Assembly: GCF_900109095.1 (NCBI RefSeq)
Contig: NZ_FNYZ01000001.1
Location: forward strand, 1,054,001-1,118,000
DNA: 64,000 nt
Source of the DNA: Sphingobium sp. AP50
GTDB lineage: Bacteria > Pseudomonadota > Alphaproteobacteria > Sphingomonadales > Sphingomonadaceae
Direction: 5' to 3'
Below are positions 42,156-50,514 of the stretch, piece by piece. A program made the position numbers and the translations under genes. Position 1 is the first letter of the stretch, and each line of letters opens with the position of its first letter. The notes beneath the pieces are model-generated. The model was not told the DNA's origin. It searched no databases and saw nothing but the letters and a program-made list of their open reading frames with translations.

Positions 42156-43469
42156 ATGGACGTTTCGGATCGGGAATGGCTGGGCGGGGAGGATGCGGCG
42201 ATCTGGGCGCGGTTGCGCGCGGGGCTGACGCCGGCGGCGGCGGAGCGGCTGGAGCGGGAGTGGCGCTTTGTCGCGCGGCCGGGGCAGAGGATGCCGGCGG
42301 GTGACTGGCGCATCTGGCTGATGCTGGCGGGGCGCGGCTTTGGCAAGACGCGGGCCGGGGCGGAATGGGTGCGGGCCATTGCCGAGGCCGATCCGGCGGC
42401 GCGGATCGCGCTGGTCGGTGCGACGCTGGGCGAGGCGCGCAGCGTGATGGTGGAGGGGGAGAGTGGGCTGCTGAATATCGCGCCATGGTGGGCACGGCCG
42501 GATTATGCCCCGGCGCTGCGGCGGCTGCGCTGGCCCAATGGCGCGACGGCGACGCTGTTCGGCGCGGCCGAGCCGGAGGGTTTGCGCGGGCCGCAGTTCA
42601 GCCATGGCTGGGCCGACGAGATCGCCAAATGGGCGGGCGGCGAGGCGGCCTGGCATAATCTGATGATGGGATTGCGATTGGGAGCCGCGCCGCGCGTGCT
42701 GGCGACGACGACGCCGCGGCCGGTGCCGCTGGTGCGCGGGCTGGTGGCGCGGGACGGGGATGATGTCGTGGTGACGCGGGGGCGGACGGCGGACAATGCA
42801 GCCAATCTGGCGCCGGGCTTCGTGGCGGCGATGGCGGCCAGCTATGGCGGCACGCGACTGGGGCGGCAGGAACTGGACGGCGAGCTGATCGAGGAGGTGG
42901 AGGGCGCGCTGTGGACGCGCGACCTGATCGAGCGGTGCCGGGTGCGCCATGTGCCGGGCGTGCTGGCCCGTGTGGTGGTGGCGGTCGATCCGCCGGCGAG
43001 CGCAGGCGGGGATGCGTGCGGGATCGTGGTGGCCGGGATTGGCGGGGACGGGCGCGGCTATGTGATCGCGGACGCGAGCGTGGCAGGGATGCGGCCCGAA
43101 GGCTGGGCGCGCGCGGTCGCGGCGGCGGCGATGGTGCATGGCGCCGACCGGGTCGTGGCCGAGGCGAATAATGGCGGGCAGATGGTGGAAAGCGTGTTGC
43201 GCGCGGCGGAAGAGAAGATGCCGGTGCGGCTGGTCCATGCGAGCCGGGGGAAGGCGGCGCGGGCGGAGCCGGTGGCGGCTTTGTATGAGGCCGGGCGGGT
43301 GGCGCATCGCGGCGCCTTTCCGGAGCTGGAGGACCAGATGTGCGGATTGCTGGCGGGGGGCGGCTATGTGGGGCCGGGACGATCGCCGGATCGGGCGGAC
43401 GCGCTGGTATGGGCTATGAGCGAGCTGATGCTGGGGAAGGTGGGGGAGGCGCGGGTAAGGGGGATGTGA
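42156..43469 (+). CDS. GTA terminase large subunit (DNA packaging motor)
   Basis: The 437-aa protein is the large terminase of GTA type (RcGTA g2). The Walker A motif is seen as LAGRGFGKTRAGAEW, the Walker B region as WADEIAKW, and nuclease aspartates as VVVAVDPPAS, VAEANNGGQM and DRADALVWAMSEL. Its size is typical of GTA terminases. GGGGGAGGG precedes ATG 42156; a longer frame begins inside the peptidase gene. The next GTA gene, portal, is 4.7 kb away because an island intervenes. Confidence 0.92.
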   Translation: MDVSDREWLGGEDAAIWARLRAGLTPAAAERLEREWRFVARPGQRMPAGDWRIWLMLAGRGFGKTRAGAEWVRAIAEADPAARIALVGATLGEARSVMVEGESGLLNIAPWWARPDYAPALRRLRWPNGATATLFGAAEPEGLRGPQFSHGWADEIAKWAGGEAAWHNLMMGLRLGAAPRVLATTTPRPVPLVRGLVARDGDDVVVTRGRTADNAANLAPGFVAAMAASYGGTRLGRQELDGELIEEVEGALWTRDLIERCRVRHVPGVLARVVVAVDPPASAGGDACGIVVAGIGGDGRGYVIADASVAGMRPEGWARAVAAAAMVHGADRVVAEANNGGQMVESVLRAAEEKMPVRLVHASRGKAARAEPVAALYEAGRVAHRGAFPELEDQMCGLLAGGGYVGPGRSPDRADALVWAMSELMLGKVGEARVRGM

Positions 43470-43688
43470 TTTTTCGTCCCGCTCCACCCCGATTTACGAT
43501 CTAAAAAATATTTGTTCATTAATGATTTGGCATCAAAAATTCGCAGTTTAATTTGTATGTGAAATTTTTGAAATTCGCAAATTTCCTATTTTGAAAGCTA
43601 AATAATATAAAATTTAATTTTATTGTAGAAATTGAAATTATTATCATACAGTATATTTATAAAGATTGAAAATTATTATGAATTTACT
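43470..43688. other. AT-rich spacer at island border
   Basis: After the terminase stop the base composition switches to strongly A/T-rich sequence with no gene. The change marks the left edge of a foreign insertion within the GTA cluster. Confidence 0.6.
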
Positions 43689-44912
43689 TCAACTTTGTGA
43701 TTGATATCGGCGCAGTCGATCAAAATAGGCCTTCGGGCTCCACCCTCTTTTCAGACTATCGATTAAAAATGAATCTATGACACCGAGTCCAAGTTCAGCT
43801 GATTTTCCAGCAACCATTTTAGCAGCAGCGTCGGTAACGGGGCCTAGTGCAGCGCCCGCAACTGCTCCTAAAAGTTCGGCGCCGGGTACAAGGAGGCTAC
43901 CAACGGCAACCATAGTTGTAACTTTTAAGAACTTCGCCGGCGCAGAATCAAATAGACCTTTTCGCTGCGCGCAGGCATCGACATATTCGCGGATCAGCGC
44001 CGCATCACTAGGCGATTCCGCCACAGTGGAGAGCCAGTCCCTAAAACGATTGGCCGTGTTTGTAGACCTAAACGATGCGGCTACCTGAAGTGGCTTGTCA
44101 ACTTTATCGTACAAAGCACGAAGATTTGGAAATTTTTCGAAATTCGAAATTACGGAGAATGCGTTTGTAGAAGAGCTTGTTTCTTTTATTTGTTCTGCGC
44201 CAAAGCGGAAGCAGTCGAAGGTGCCTGCATTATTCTGCGAAATCATACCATGATCTAGAATGTACCGGTAGGCCGTGATTGATTCTGCGATTTCATTTAA
44301 TCTCTCGCCATCGCACGTGGGCGATTCGATGATCGTTGATCGCTTTGATAGGCCCATCCCCTCCAATTCTCCCGCTGTTAAAGCTTGCCCTGCGACGTCC
44401 CAAGCAGTCGCTGGGAGATTGGAATCCAAAAGGGTGTGAGCAGAGATTAGTTTTTTTCGTAGCTCTTTTTTGTAGCTGTCAATCATTCCGACTGACTGCA
44501 CTTCAAGGCCGATATCGATAATCTTTTCTATGTCGAGTTCGCTATCATTACCGTCGCCGATACGGCCCACAAAGGTAGCCTTCACCCTCCCTTGATCGTG
44601 GGCCATCATAGGCTGCGGTGTCCAGACGGTGAACGAAAGAGCCTGCTGTTCTAGCAATGCATCCAAAGCCTTGGTGTTCATCGAGCGATACAGAATAGGT
44701 ATGATCGTATTGGGTCCATTAATGCTGAAATTGACTCCACCGAACAAGAGAAGTTGCTCGAACAATTCAGCCTTTAAAACATGAAGCTGTTTTCGAGCTG
44801 CCTCTGATGAGGTGCGAATCGAGCCTCCGTAGACTGTTGTGTTGCCAGGTATTGGTGTCGCCCATTTTAAACAGAAGCGGTTGAATTCTGGATTGAAAAC
44901 CTTTTCTGTCAT
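43689..44912 (-). CDS. 407-aa orphan protein in AT-rich island
   Basis: I do not recognise this protein. It has an N-terminal part rich in charged residues, a mid-section with LDSNLPATAWDVAGQALTAG, and near residue 338 a glycine/alanine-rich hydrophobic segment (LLVPGAELLGAVAGAALGPV) that could enter a membrane. Such a tail is seen in some defence effectors, but this is a guess. Codon use is much more A/T-rich than the GTA genes around it. The ATG is only six bases from the inverted repeat of an IS5-family element, so its own promoter, and possibly its original N-terminus, may have been lost. Confidence 0.65.
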   Translation of the reverse strand: MTEKVFNPEFNRFCLKWATPIPGNTTVYGGSIRTSSEAARKQLHVLKAELFEQLLLFGGVNFSINGPNTIIPILYRSMNTKALDALLEQQALSFTVWTPQPMMAHDQGRVKATFVGRIGDGNDSELDIEKIIDIGLEVQSVGMIDSYKKELRKKLISAHTLLDSNLPATAWDVAGQALTAGELEGMGLSKRSTIIESPTCDGERLNEIAESITAYRYILDHGMISQNNAGTFDCFRFGAEQIKETSSSTNAFSVISNFEKFPNLRALYDKVDKPLQVAASFRSTNTANRFRDWLSTVAESPSDAALIREYVDACAQRKGLFDSAPAKFLKVTTMVAVGSLLVPGAELLGAVAGAALGPVTDAAAKMVAGKSAELGLGVIDSFLIDSLKRGWSPKAYFDRLRRYQSQS

Positions 44913-44918
44913 TGCTCA

Positions 44919-45814
44919 GAGTCCGTTTGAGAATGTCATGGATGGACAATTCTGCGGAGCATGAGACTGCCTAGAGCGACATGGATCATGGCCTCCGAGA
45001 CGTCGATCCGCTGCTCGTAGTCGCGGACGAGGCGTTTCCACCGGGTCATCCAACCGAAGGTACGCTCGACGACCCAGCGCCTTGGCAGCACCTTAAAGCC
45101 CGGCTCTTTGCCGGAGCGGCGGATGATCTCGAGGACGAAGTCCTGATAGGCGGCGGCGTCCATCAGGCGGGTGCGGTCGTAGGCGCCATCGGCGAACAAA
45201 TGCTTCAGCCACGGCCATCGCTTGCGAACTGCCGCGACGATCGTTTGAGCGCCAGCGCTGTCGGAGATGTCGGCAGTGGTCAGATTGACCATGAGCAATC
45301 GGCCATCGGTATCGACGGCAATGTGCCGTTTACGACCGAGGACCTTCTTGCCTGCATCAAAGCCCCGTTTTTCTGCCGCTGGCGCCTTGATCGACTGGCT
45401 ATCCACGACGGCCGCCGTCGGGCTTTGCTCACGCCCTTCGCGTTCACGGTCCAGCATGAGGGTAACGTCGTGGACCGTGCGGAACAGCAGTCGGCGCACG
45501 AAACGGCGAAACCACCAATACACCGTCTGCCAGGGCGGGAAGTCGTTCGGCAACATTCGCCATCCACCACCTGTTCGGGCCAGATAGCGCAACGCATCGA
45601 GGACATCACGCTGGTCCGTTTCTGGCTTGCGACCGCGCTTGGCCTCGGGCGGCAGAAACGGCTGAATGAACAGCCATTCTTCGTCCGTCAGATCGGTCGG
45701 GTAGCGCTTTGATCGCTTTTCAAATCCTGCCATCCGGCTACGGCTCGCTCGGCTCCACATGCCAAGCTTGAATCACGCCCGCGTTGCCGCATCAACCCAT
45801 TCTCAAACGGGCTC
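44919..45814. mobile_element. IS5-family insertion sequence
   Basis: The element is about 896 bp with 17-bp terminal inverted repeats differing at one base (GAGTCCGTTTGAGAATG at 44919-44935 and the complement of GAGCCCGTTTGAGAATG at 45798-45814). It encodes one transposase. Flanks read TCA and TAA, so no clean target duplication remains. Confidence 0.88.
44936..45733 (-). CDS. IS5-family transposase
   Basis: The 265-aa protein (274 aa if the upstream ATG at 45760 is used) has the N-terminal DUF4096-like part KRYPTDLTDEEWLFIQPFLP. The DDE domain has the catalytic residues in AVVDSQSIKAP, HLFADGAYDRT and RRWVVERTFGWM. It fills the IS from repeat to repeat in one frame, without the frameshift used by some IS5 groups. 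It appears intact and potentially active. Confidence 0.93.
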   Translation of the reverse strand: MAGFEKRSKRYPTDLTDEEWLFIQPFLPPEAKRGRKPETDQRDVLDALRYLARTGGGWRMLPNDFPPWQTVYWWFRRFVRRLLFRTVHDVTLMLDREREGREQSPTAAVVDSQSIKAPAAEKRGFDAGKKVLGRKRHIAVDTDGRLLMVNLTTADISDSAGAQTIVAAVRKRWPWLKHLFADGAYDRTRLMDAAAYQDFVLEIIRRSGKEPGFKVLPRRWVVERTFGWMTRWKRLVRDYEQRIDVSEAMIHVALGSLMLRRIVHP

Positions 45815-46223
45815 TAATTTCCTAGAATAATTTTAGATTATAGATCGTACATTTTGCAGAACATGCAAATGGAAATGCGTTATAATGCATCAAGCCTGAT
45901 TAAAATCGCTGACGTAAAATGTGAGGACTCGCGGATAACACCGCCGTTCCGTCAACGGTACCGGGAGAAAGCTCCAGTGGAAGCTTTGAATATTGGAATT
46001 GGGGCCACGCCGGTTTCCCCTTTTTATTTTCCGCCATTTCGCATCAAACAGTAGGCCATGCACGAATTCATCTGCTTCTCAGCATTAGTGGATCAGGTGT
46101 AAAGGGGGCACAAGGCGTTTGTAAAAGTTTCAAACCAAGACCTTTATTTCTCCGCCTACTCCTCTACATCACAGCGTCATCGGCCGGGCCTATCTCCGGC
46201 GGGCACTGTTTTGAGGAGTTTGC
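45815..46223. other. AT-rich gene-free stretch right of the IS
   Basis: The 409-bp gap is AT-rich up to about 45900 and returns to GC-rich before the nitroreductase. A 66-codon plus-strand frame at 45854 lacks a ribosome site and any domain. It is probably the right remnant of the insertion that brought the 407-aa gene. Confidence 0.5.
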
Positions 46224-46856
46224 ATGCTGATCGATCGGTTGAACTGGCGCTATGCCACCAAGAAGATGAACCCGGACAAGCGGGTGCCCGAAGACAAGAT
46301 CGAGCGTATCCTGGAGGCGGTGCGGCTGGCGCCGACGTCGAGCGGGTTGCAGCAGTTCGAGGTGATCGTCGTCACCAACAAGGATATTCGCGAGCAGATC
46401 AAGGCGATCGCCTGGAACCAGGAGCAGGTGACGGATGCGTCGCATCTGATCGTCTTTGCCGCGTGGGACAATTATACCGCCGACCGGATCAATCATATGT
46501 TCGACCTGGTGAATGACGAGCGCGGGTTCCGGAATGAGGGCTGGGAAGCCTATCGGCAGATGCTGCTGGGCACTTATCCGCAGCGCGATGCGCAGACCAA
46601 TTTCGAACATGCCGCGCGGCAGGCCTATGTCGGGCTGGGCATCGCGCTGACCGCCGCCGCTTTCGAGGAAGTGGATGCGACGCCGATGGAAGGCTTCGAT
46701 CCGGCGGCGCTGGATGCGATACTGGATTTGCGGGCGCGGGGGCTGCGGTCGGTGGCGATCATGCCGGTCGGCTATCGCGCGGATGAGGGCGACTGGTTGC
46801 TGGGCCTGAAGAAGGTGCGGCGGCCGATCGGCGAGTTTGTGTCGCGGATTGATTGA
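46224..46856 (+). CDS. NAD(P)H-dependent nitroreductase family oxidoreductase
   Basis: The 210-aa flavoprotein has the nitroreductase fold with the FMN-binding start LNWRYATKKMNPDKRVPED and RLAPTSSGLQQFEVIVV, and the C-terminal MPVGYRADEGDWLLGLKKVR. It is close to NfsB/YfkO-type enzymes that reduce quinones and nitro compounds. GAGGAG precedes the ATG. It is a GC-rich host gene between the island and the portal gene. Confidence 0.9.
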   Translation: MLIDRLNWRYATKKMNPDKRVPEDKIERILEAVRLAPTSSGLQQFEVIVVTNKDIREQIKAIAWNQEQVTDASHLIVFAAWDNYTADRINHMFDLVNDERGFRNEGWEAYRQMLLGTYPQRDAQTNFEHAARQAYVGLGIALTAAAFEEVDATPMEGFDPAALDAILDLRARGLRSVAIMPVGYRADEGDWLLGLKKVRRPIGEFVSRID

Positions 46857-46931
46857 GGGGTTCGGGGCCGCCTGCCGGGGAACTGGTGGGCGGCCCGGAT
46901 CGTTCTCCTGCCGTAATCAGGAGTATGTGAC

Positions 46932-47270
46932 ATGAAGATGGTGAAGCTGATGGCGGTGGCTGTTGGCGTGAGTGTGATCGCGACGCCGGTGATGGCTGCC
47001 AGTCTGAACAGCAAGGATCGCGCGCGGGTGGCCCGTGCGGCGCCGCGCGACCGGGACGATGTGCGATACTGTCTGCTCAAGGGCAAGCAGGGGCGCGACA
47101 AGGGCACGGTGATCGGTGCGGCCGGTGGTGCTGGCGTTGGCGCGCTGGCGGGCGGGAGCCTGGGCGAGACATTGCTGGCCGGCGCTGCGGGCGCGGTGGC
47201 CGGGCGCGTGATCGGCAAGAGCGAGGGTACGAATTCTGTGTGCGATCGGGTGTTGGCGCGGAATCGGTGA
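46932..47270 (+). CDS. Small exported glycine-zipper protein
   Basis: The 112-aa product has a signal peptide ending VMAA. After a basic part it carries a glycine zipper (VIGAAGGAGVGALAGGSLG), a pattern of envelope proteins such as Rcn/YMGG or SlyB-like membrane-inserting peptides. Two cysteines at DVRYCLLKG and NSVCDRV may pair. AGGAG precedes the ATG. Function is unknown. Confidence 0.75.
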   Translation: MKMVKLMAVAVGVSVIATPVMAASLNSKDRARVARAAPRDRDDVRYCLLKGKQGRDKGTVIGAAGGAGVGALAGGSLGETLLAGAAGAVAGRVIGKSEGTNSVCDRVLARNR

Positions 47271-47368
47271 CGGGTTGGCGATGGGCGTGAATTCTGGTAA
47301 TTCACGCTGCGATATGGCCATCAGGTCATAGATGTATGTCGATGGCTCCAGCGAGGAAAGGAGATTCT

Positions 47369-47551
47369 ATGGCGGTTCATTCGAGTAGCTTTGGTGGTCT
47401 CCATCTGAGCGGAGAAGATGCACGCAAATTCGTGGCGCAGACCCGCACTGGGCAGAGTGTCGCCGTCAAGCAGACGGTCAGTCGTGGCAAGGAACTGGCG
47501 GCGACATTGCTGGCAACCGGTCAGGTCAAGATTGACAGCGCTTCGCGCTGA
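47369..47551 (+). CDS. Small protein upstream of GNAT, possible antitoxin
   Basis: This 60-aa basic protein (MAVHSSSFGGLHLSGEDARK at the start) uses ATG 47369 after AAAGGAG. It is not a ribbon-helix-helix protein of the TacA/DUF1778 type. The middle GEDARKFVAQTRTGQSVAVKQ could form one helix. It lies 14 bp upstream of a GNAT gene, the usual layout of a toxin-antitoxin pair with GNAT toxin. Pairing is inferred from position. Confidence 0.55.
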   Translation: MAVHSSSFGGLHLSGEDARKFVAQTRTGQSVAVKQTVSRGKELAATLLATGQVKIDSASR

Positions 47552-47565
47552 CCCATAATTCTCCC

Positions 47566-48096
47566 ATGTCGGGGGAAATCATCATCAAGAAGCTGGAAGC
47601 GGCTGGCCTGGATCAGGTCAGCCGTTTTCGTATGAAAGACATCGGCGACAGGCCGCTGCAACAATTTCTGCGTCGCGATGCGCTGAAATCCGGGGCTGCG
47701 CATCTGACGACGACTTATGTCATCAAGCGACCTGATGCGCCGCATGTTCTGGCCTATGCCAGCATCATGTGCGCGGAGATCAAGCTGGAGGGCGCTTACC
47801 CTATCGATGACAAGAAAGCGGCCGAGCGGTACAGCTATCAGCCGGCGGTGCGGATCGCGCGGCTGGCTGTGTGCGACGGCTGTGAAGGACTGGGCTGGGG
47901 ACGGGAACTGGTGACGACGGTCATCGGCGTCATATCGCTGTCCATCCAGCCCTATGCGGGATGCCGGTTCCTGATCGTGGATGCGAAACGTAAGTCCATC
48001 GATTTCTACCGCAAATTGGGATTTCGCCTGCTCGATACGGAAGCGAACAGGGCGCTGGAAACGCCGCTGATGTTCATGGACCTGAAGAGTCCATGA
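47566..48096 (+). CDS. GNAT-family acetyltransferase, possible toxin
   Basis: The 176-aa protein has the GNAT order: a beta start (IIIKKLEAAGLDQVSRF), a core strand AVRIARLAVCDGCEGLGWGR with a Q/RxxGxG-like acetyl-CoA loop, and the C-terminal KSIDFYRKLGFRLLD. This layout is shared with TacT/AtaT-type toxins that acetylate charged tRNA. Its 14-bp spacing from a 60-aa basic protein suggests a module. It sits within the GTA cluster just before the portal gene. Confidence 0.78.
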   Translation: MSGEIIIKKLEAAGLDQVSRFRMKDIGDRPLQQFLRRDALKSGAAHLTTTYVIKRPDAPHVLAYASIMCAEIKLEGAYPIDDKKAAERYSYQPAVRIARLAVCDGCEGLGWGRELVTTVIGVISLSIQPYAGCRFLIVDAKRKSIDFYRKLGFRLLDTEANRALETPLMFMDLKSP

Positions 48097-48153
48097 TCTG
48101 AGAGGTCGTGCCTCCGGCGGATGTGAGTGGGCTTCATTGCTGGGAGGCAAAGC

Positions 48154-49278
48154 ATGAAATGGTTCGGGACGAAGGCGGCCGCATCGCAGGATGCGCGGCC
48201 GGTGTTGGCGCGTGCCTGGGGATCGGGCGCGGTGGCGCTGGGGGAGTGGCCGGCATCCTATGAGGCGCAGTTGCGCGCCGGGGTGATGGGCAATCCGGTG
48301 GCGCAGCGGGCGATGCGGCTGGTGTCCGAAGGCGCGGGGGCCTGTGCGATCAAGGTGCGCGGGGTGGCGGAGGATGCGGCCGTCCTGGCGCTGGTCGGGC
48401 GGGCCTCTGCGGGGCAGGGGCTGGTGGAGACTTTGGCCTGTCATCTGCTGCTGCACGGCAATGGCTATGTGCAGGTGATGGCGGGGGCGGATGGGCGGCC
48501 GGCCGAATTGTTTGCGCTGCGGCCGGAGCGGGTGAGCGTGGAAGCGGATGCGCGGGGGTGGCCGGCGGCTTATCTGTATCGCGTGGGGGAGAGCGTGACG
48601 CGGCTGTCGCCGGAGGATGGCGCGGGGCGGACCAGCTTGCTGCATTTGAAGGCGCTGCATCCGCTGGACGATCATTATGGGCTGGGCTGTATCGGCGCGG
48701 CGGCGGGGGCGGTGGCGATCCACAATGCGGCGAGCGTGTGGAACAAGGCGCTGCTGGACAATGCGGCGCGGCCTTCGGGCGCGATGGTCTATGAGCCGGG
48801 CGATGGATCGGTGCTGTCGCCCGACCAGTTCGAGCGGGTGAAGCGCGAGATGGAGGTGGCCTTTGCGGGGGCGGCCAATGCGGGGCGGCCGATGCTGCTG
48901 GAGGGGGGGCTGAGCTGGAAGGCGATGAGCCTGACCCCGGCGGAGATGGATTTCGTGGGGCTGAAAAGTGCGGCGGCGCGGGAGATTGCTTTGGCGTTCG
49001 GGGTGCCGCCGATGCTGATGGGGCTGCCGGGCGACAATGCTTACGCCAATTATCGCGAGGCGAACAAGGCGTTGTGGCGGCAGGCGATCTTGCCGCTGGT
49101 GGGCAAGATTTGCGCCGGGCTGTCGCAAGGGTTGCAGCCCTGGTGGCCGGGCGTGGTGATCGAGCCGGATCTGGATGCGGTGCCGGCGCTGGCGGATGAA
49201 CGGGCTGCGCTGTGGGAGCGGGTGGCGGCGGCGGACTTCCTGTCGGGGGACGAGAAGAGGGCGATGCTGGGGATTTGA
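48154..49278 (+). CDS. GTA portal protein (HK97 family)
   Basis: The 374-aa portal forms the dodecameric ring through which DNA is packed. Motifs include LACHLLLHGNGYVQVMAGADG, the LHLKALHPLDDHYGLGCIG region, and PPMLMGLPGDNAYANYREAN, the classical phage_portal signature. The frame uses ATG 48154 after GGGAGG. It corresponds to RcGTA g3. A terminator follows it. Confidence 0.92.
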   Translation: MKWFGTKAAASQDARPVLARAWGSGAVALGEWPASYEAQLRAGVMGNPVAQRAMRLVSEGAGACAIKVRGVAEDAAVLALVGRASAGQGLVETLACHLLLHGNGYVQVMAGADGRPAELFALRPERVSVEADARGWPAAYLYRVGESVTRLSPEDGAGRTSLLHLKALHPLDDHYGLGCIGAAAGAVAIHNAASVWNKALLDNAARPSGAMVYEPGDGSVLSPDQFERVKREMEVAFAGAANAGRPMLLEGGLSWKAMSLTPAEMDFVGLKSAAAREIALAFGVPPMLMGLPGDNAYANYREANKALWRQAILPLVGKICAGLSQGLQPWWPGVVIEPDLDAVPALADERAALWERVAAADFLSGDEKRAMLGI

Positions 49279-49283
49279 ATTTT

Positions 49284-49348
49284 TCGCGCGGAGGCGCGGG
49301 GACGCGGAGAAGATAAGGGAGAATGGGCCGCCTTTTGGGCGGCTTTTT
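49284..49348 (+). terminator. Repeat plus terminator after the portal gene
   Basis: The CGCGCGGAGGCGCGGGGACG repeat at 49284-49303 is followed by GCCGCC (49327-49332) pairing with GGCGGC (49338-49343) and TTTTT. The same repeat-terminator combination follows the M28 peptidase gene. Confidence 0.7.
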
Positions 49349-49371
49349 CATGTCTGCGATATGCGTGTTTT

Positions 49372-49545
49372 TCAGTCCGGGGCGCGGGCGGGGAGGGAAT
49401 CGAGGCGGCAGAAATTGCCGTCCCAATTCCATGTGCCGCCCTGCGTCAGGCAGTCGCCGGCGCGGAACAGGTCGAAATGCCAGGCGAGGGCGCCGATCGC
49501 GGCGAGGATGAGGACGATCAGGACTTTGCGGGGAGTGCGCTTCAT
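49372..49545 (-). CDS. 57-aa membrane-anchored or secreted small protein
   Basis: ATG 49545 opens a 57-codon frame with TGA at 49372. It begins MKRTPRKVLIVLILAAIGAL, a positively charged start followed by a membrane helix, then DCLTQGGTWNWDGNFC, with two cysteines around a tryptophan loop. This C-x13-C pattern is found in small sphingomonad envelope proteins. No good ribosome site is visible. It is convergent with portal and sits between it and the DUF6127 gene. Confidence 0.6.
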   Translation of the reverse strand: MKRTPRKVLIVLILAAIGALAWHFDLFRAGDCLTQGGTWNWDGNFCRLDSLPARAPD

Positions 49546-49590
49546 GGCGTGCAGATAGGGGCAGAGTGGGCGGATGGGAAGGAGCGGGCG

Positions 49591-49899
49591 ATGAAAGAGG
49601 AGATGCTGGCGCGTCTGGTGGCGCAGGCGGATGGGCAGATGCTGGATCTGGTGACGATCCGCGCGCTGATCGAGGAGGCGAGTGACCTTGGCGCGGGGCG
49701 GGCGCTGGAGCGGCTGGGGCTGGCGGACCGGCGCGCGGAGAGCGATGTGCGGGAATTGCGCGAATTGCTGTCCGCCTGGCGCGACGCGAAGAAGGCGGCG
49801 CGCGGGGCGGTGATCGGCTGGATCGTGCGGATCGGTATGGCGCTGTTGCTGCTGGGGATTGCGGTGAAGATGGGGTTGCTGGGGCTGGTGCGGGCTTAA
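49591..49899 (+). CDS. DUF6127-type GTA-associated protein
   Basis: The 102-aa protein has a helical N-terminal part (LVTIRALIEEASDLGAGRAL and RELRELLSAWRDAKKAARGA) and a C-terminal membrane span (IGMALLLLGIAVKMGLLGLV). Proteins of this kind sit between portal and protease in sphingomonad GTAs. The role is unknown; anchoring of a packaging component at the membrane is conceivable. GGAG precedes ATG 49591. Confidence 0.75.
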   Translation: MKEEMLARLVAQADGQMLDLVTIRALIEEASDLGAGRALERLGLADRRAESDVRELRELLSAWRDAKKAARGAVIGWIVRIGMALLLLGIAVKMGLLGLVRA

Positions 49900-49919
49900 G
49901 CATCCCCAGAAATAACGCC

Positions 49920-50030
49920 CGTTCGTGCTGAGTAGAGGCTGAGCTTGTCGAAGCCTCGTATCGAAGCAGGCGCGCGGGCCATCCTTCGATACGCCACTTC
50001 GACAAGCTCAGTGGCTACTCAGGACGAACG
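49920..50030. repeat. Imperfect inverted repeat (CGTTCGT..CTGAGTAG family)
   Basis: Arms CGTTCGTGCTGAGTAG, CTGAGCTTGTCGAAG and CGTATCGAAG at 49920-49966 pair with CTTCGATACG, CTTCGACAAGCTCAG and CTACTCAGGACGAACG at 49984-50030. It is a common type of intergenic palindrome in alphaproteobacteria and lies directly before the protease gene. Confidence 0.8.
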
Positions 50031-50039
50031 GAGTTTTGC

Positions 50040-50453
50040 ATGAGCGGAGATCTGCGCTTTGCCGGTTATGCGGCGATTTTCGATCGGGTGGACCGGGGCG
50101 GGGATGTGGTGCGGGCGGGGGCTTTTGGCGCCGTGGAGGCGGCGGGCGTGCCTTTGCTGTGGCAGCATGGGCCGGGCAGCGTCATCGGCGTGGTCGAGAC
50201 GGCGCGGGAAGATGCGCGCGGGCTGCGGGTGATCGGCCGGGTGTCGCGGCGCACGGTGGCCGGGCGGGAGGCCGCGGCGGCACTGGCTTCGCGCGCGGTC
50301 GATGGGCTGTCATTCGGCTATCGGGTGAAGGCGGCGCGGGGCGCCGGGCCGCGCGAATTGCTGGCGCTGGAACTGGTCGAGGTGAGCGTGGTGACGCATC
50401 CGATGCAGCCCATGGCGCGGGTGGTGGCGGTTGAGGGAGGCAGTTGCCGATAA
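50040..50453 (+). CDS. GTA prohead protease (HK97 family)
   Basis: The 137-aa serine protease (RcGTA g4-like) trims the capsid protein during head assembly. LRFAGYAAIFDRVDRGGDVV, LLWQHGPGSVIGVV with the histidine, and AVDGLSFGYRVK with the serine are visible, and LVEVSVVTHPMQP closes the domain. It is compact compared with phage versions. CGGAG precedes the ATG. The capsid gene lies 1.5 kb further, beyond an inserted pair of genes. Confidence 0.92.
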   Translation: MSGDLRFAGYAAIFDRVDRGGDVVRAGAFGAVEAAGVPLLWQHGPGSVIGVVETAREDARGLRVIGRVSRRTVAGREAAAALASRAVDGLSFGYRVKAARGAGPRELLALELVEVSVVTHPMQPMARVVAVEGGSCR

Positions 50454-50514
50454 TGCAAGACGAATACTCATTCCTCGACTTGCCATAAATTGTTCGTTTC
50501 GCCATGAATGCATA

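Noticed and set aside
44911..45820. Target-site duplication of the IS5 element
   Set aside because: Flanks read TCA on the left and TAA on the right, so no identical duplication can be claimed.
45854..46054. 66-codon frame right of the IS
   Set aside because: It lies in mixed-composition remnant DNA, with no ribosome site and no recognisable domain.
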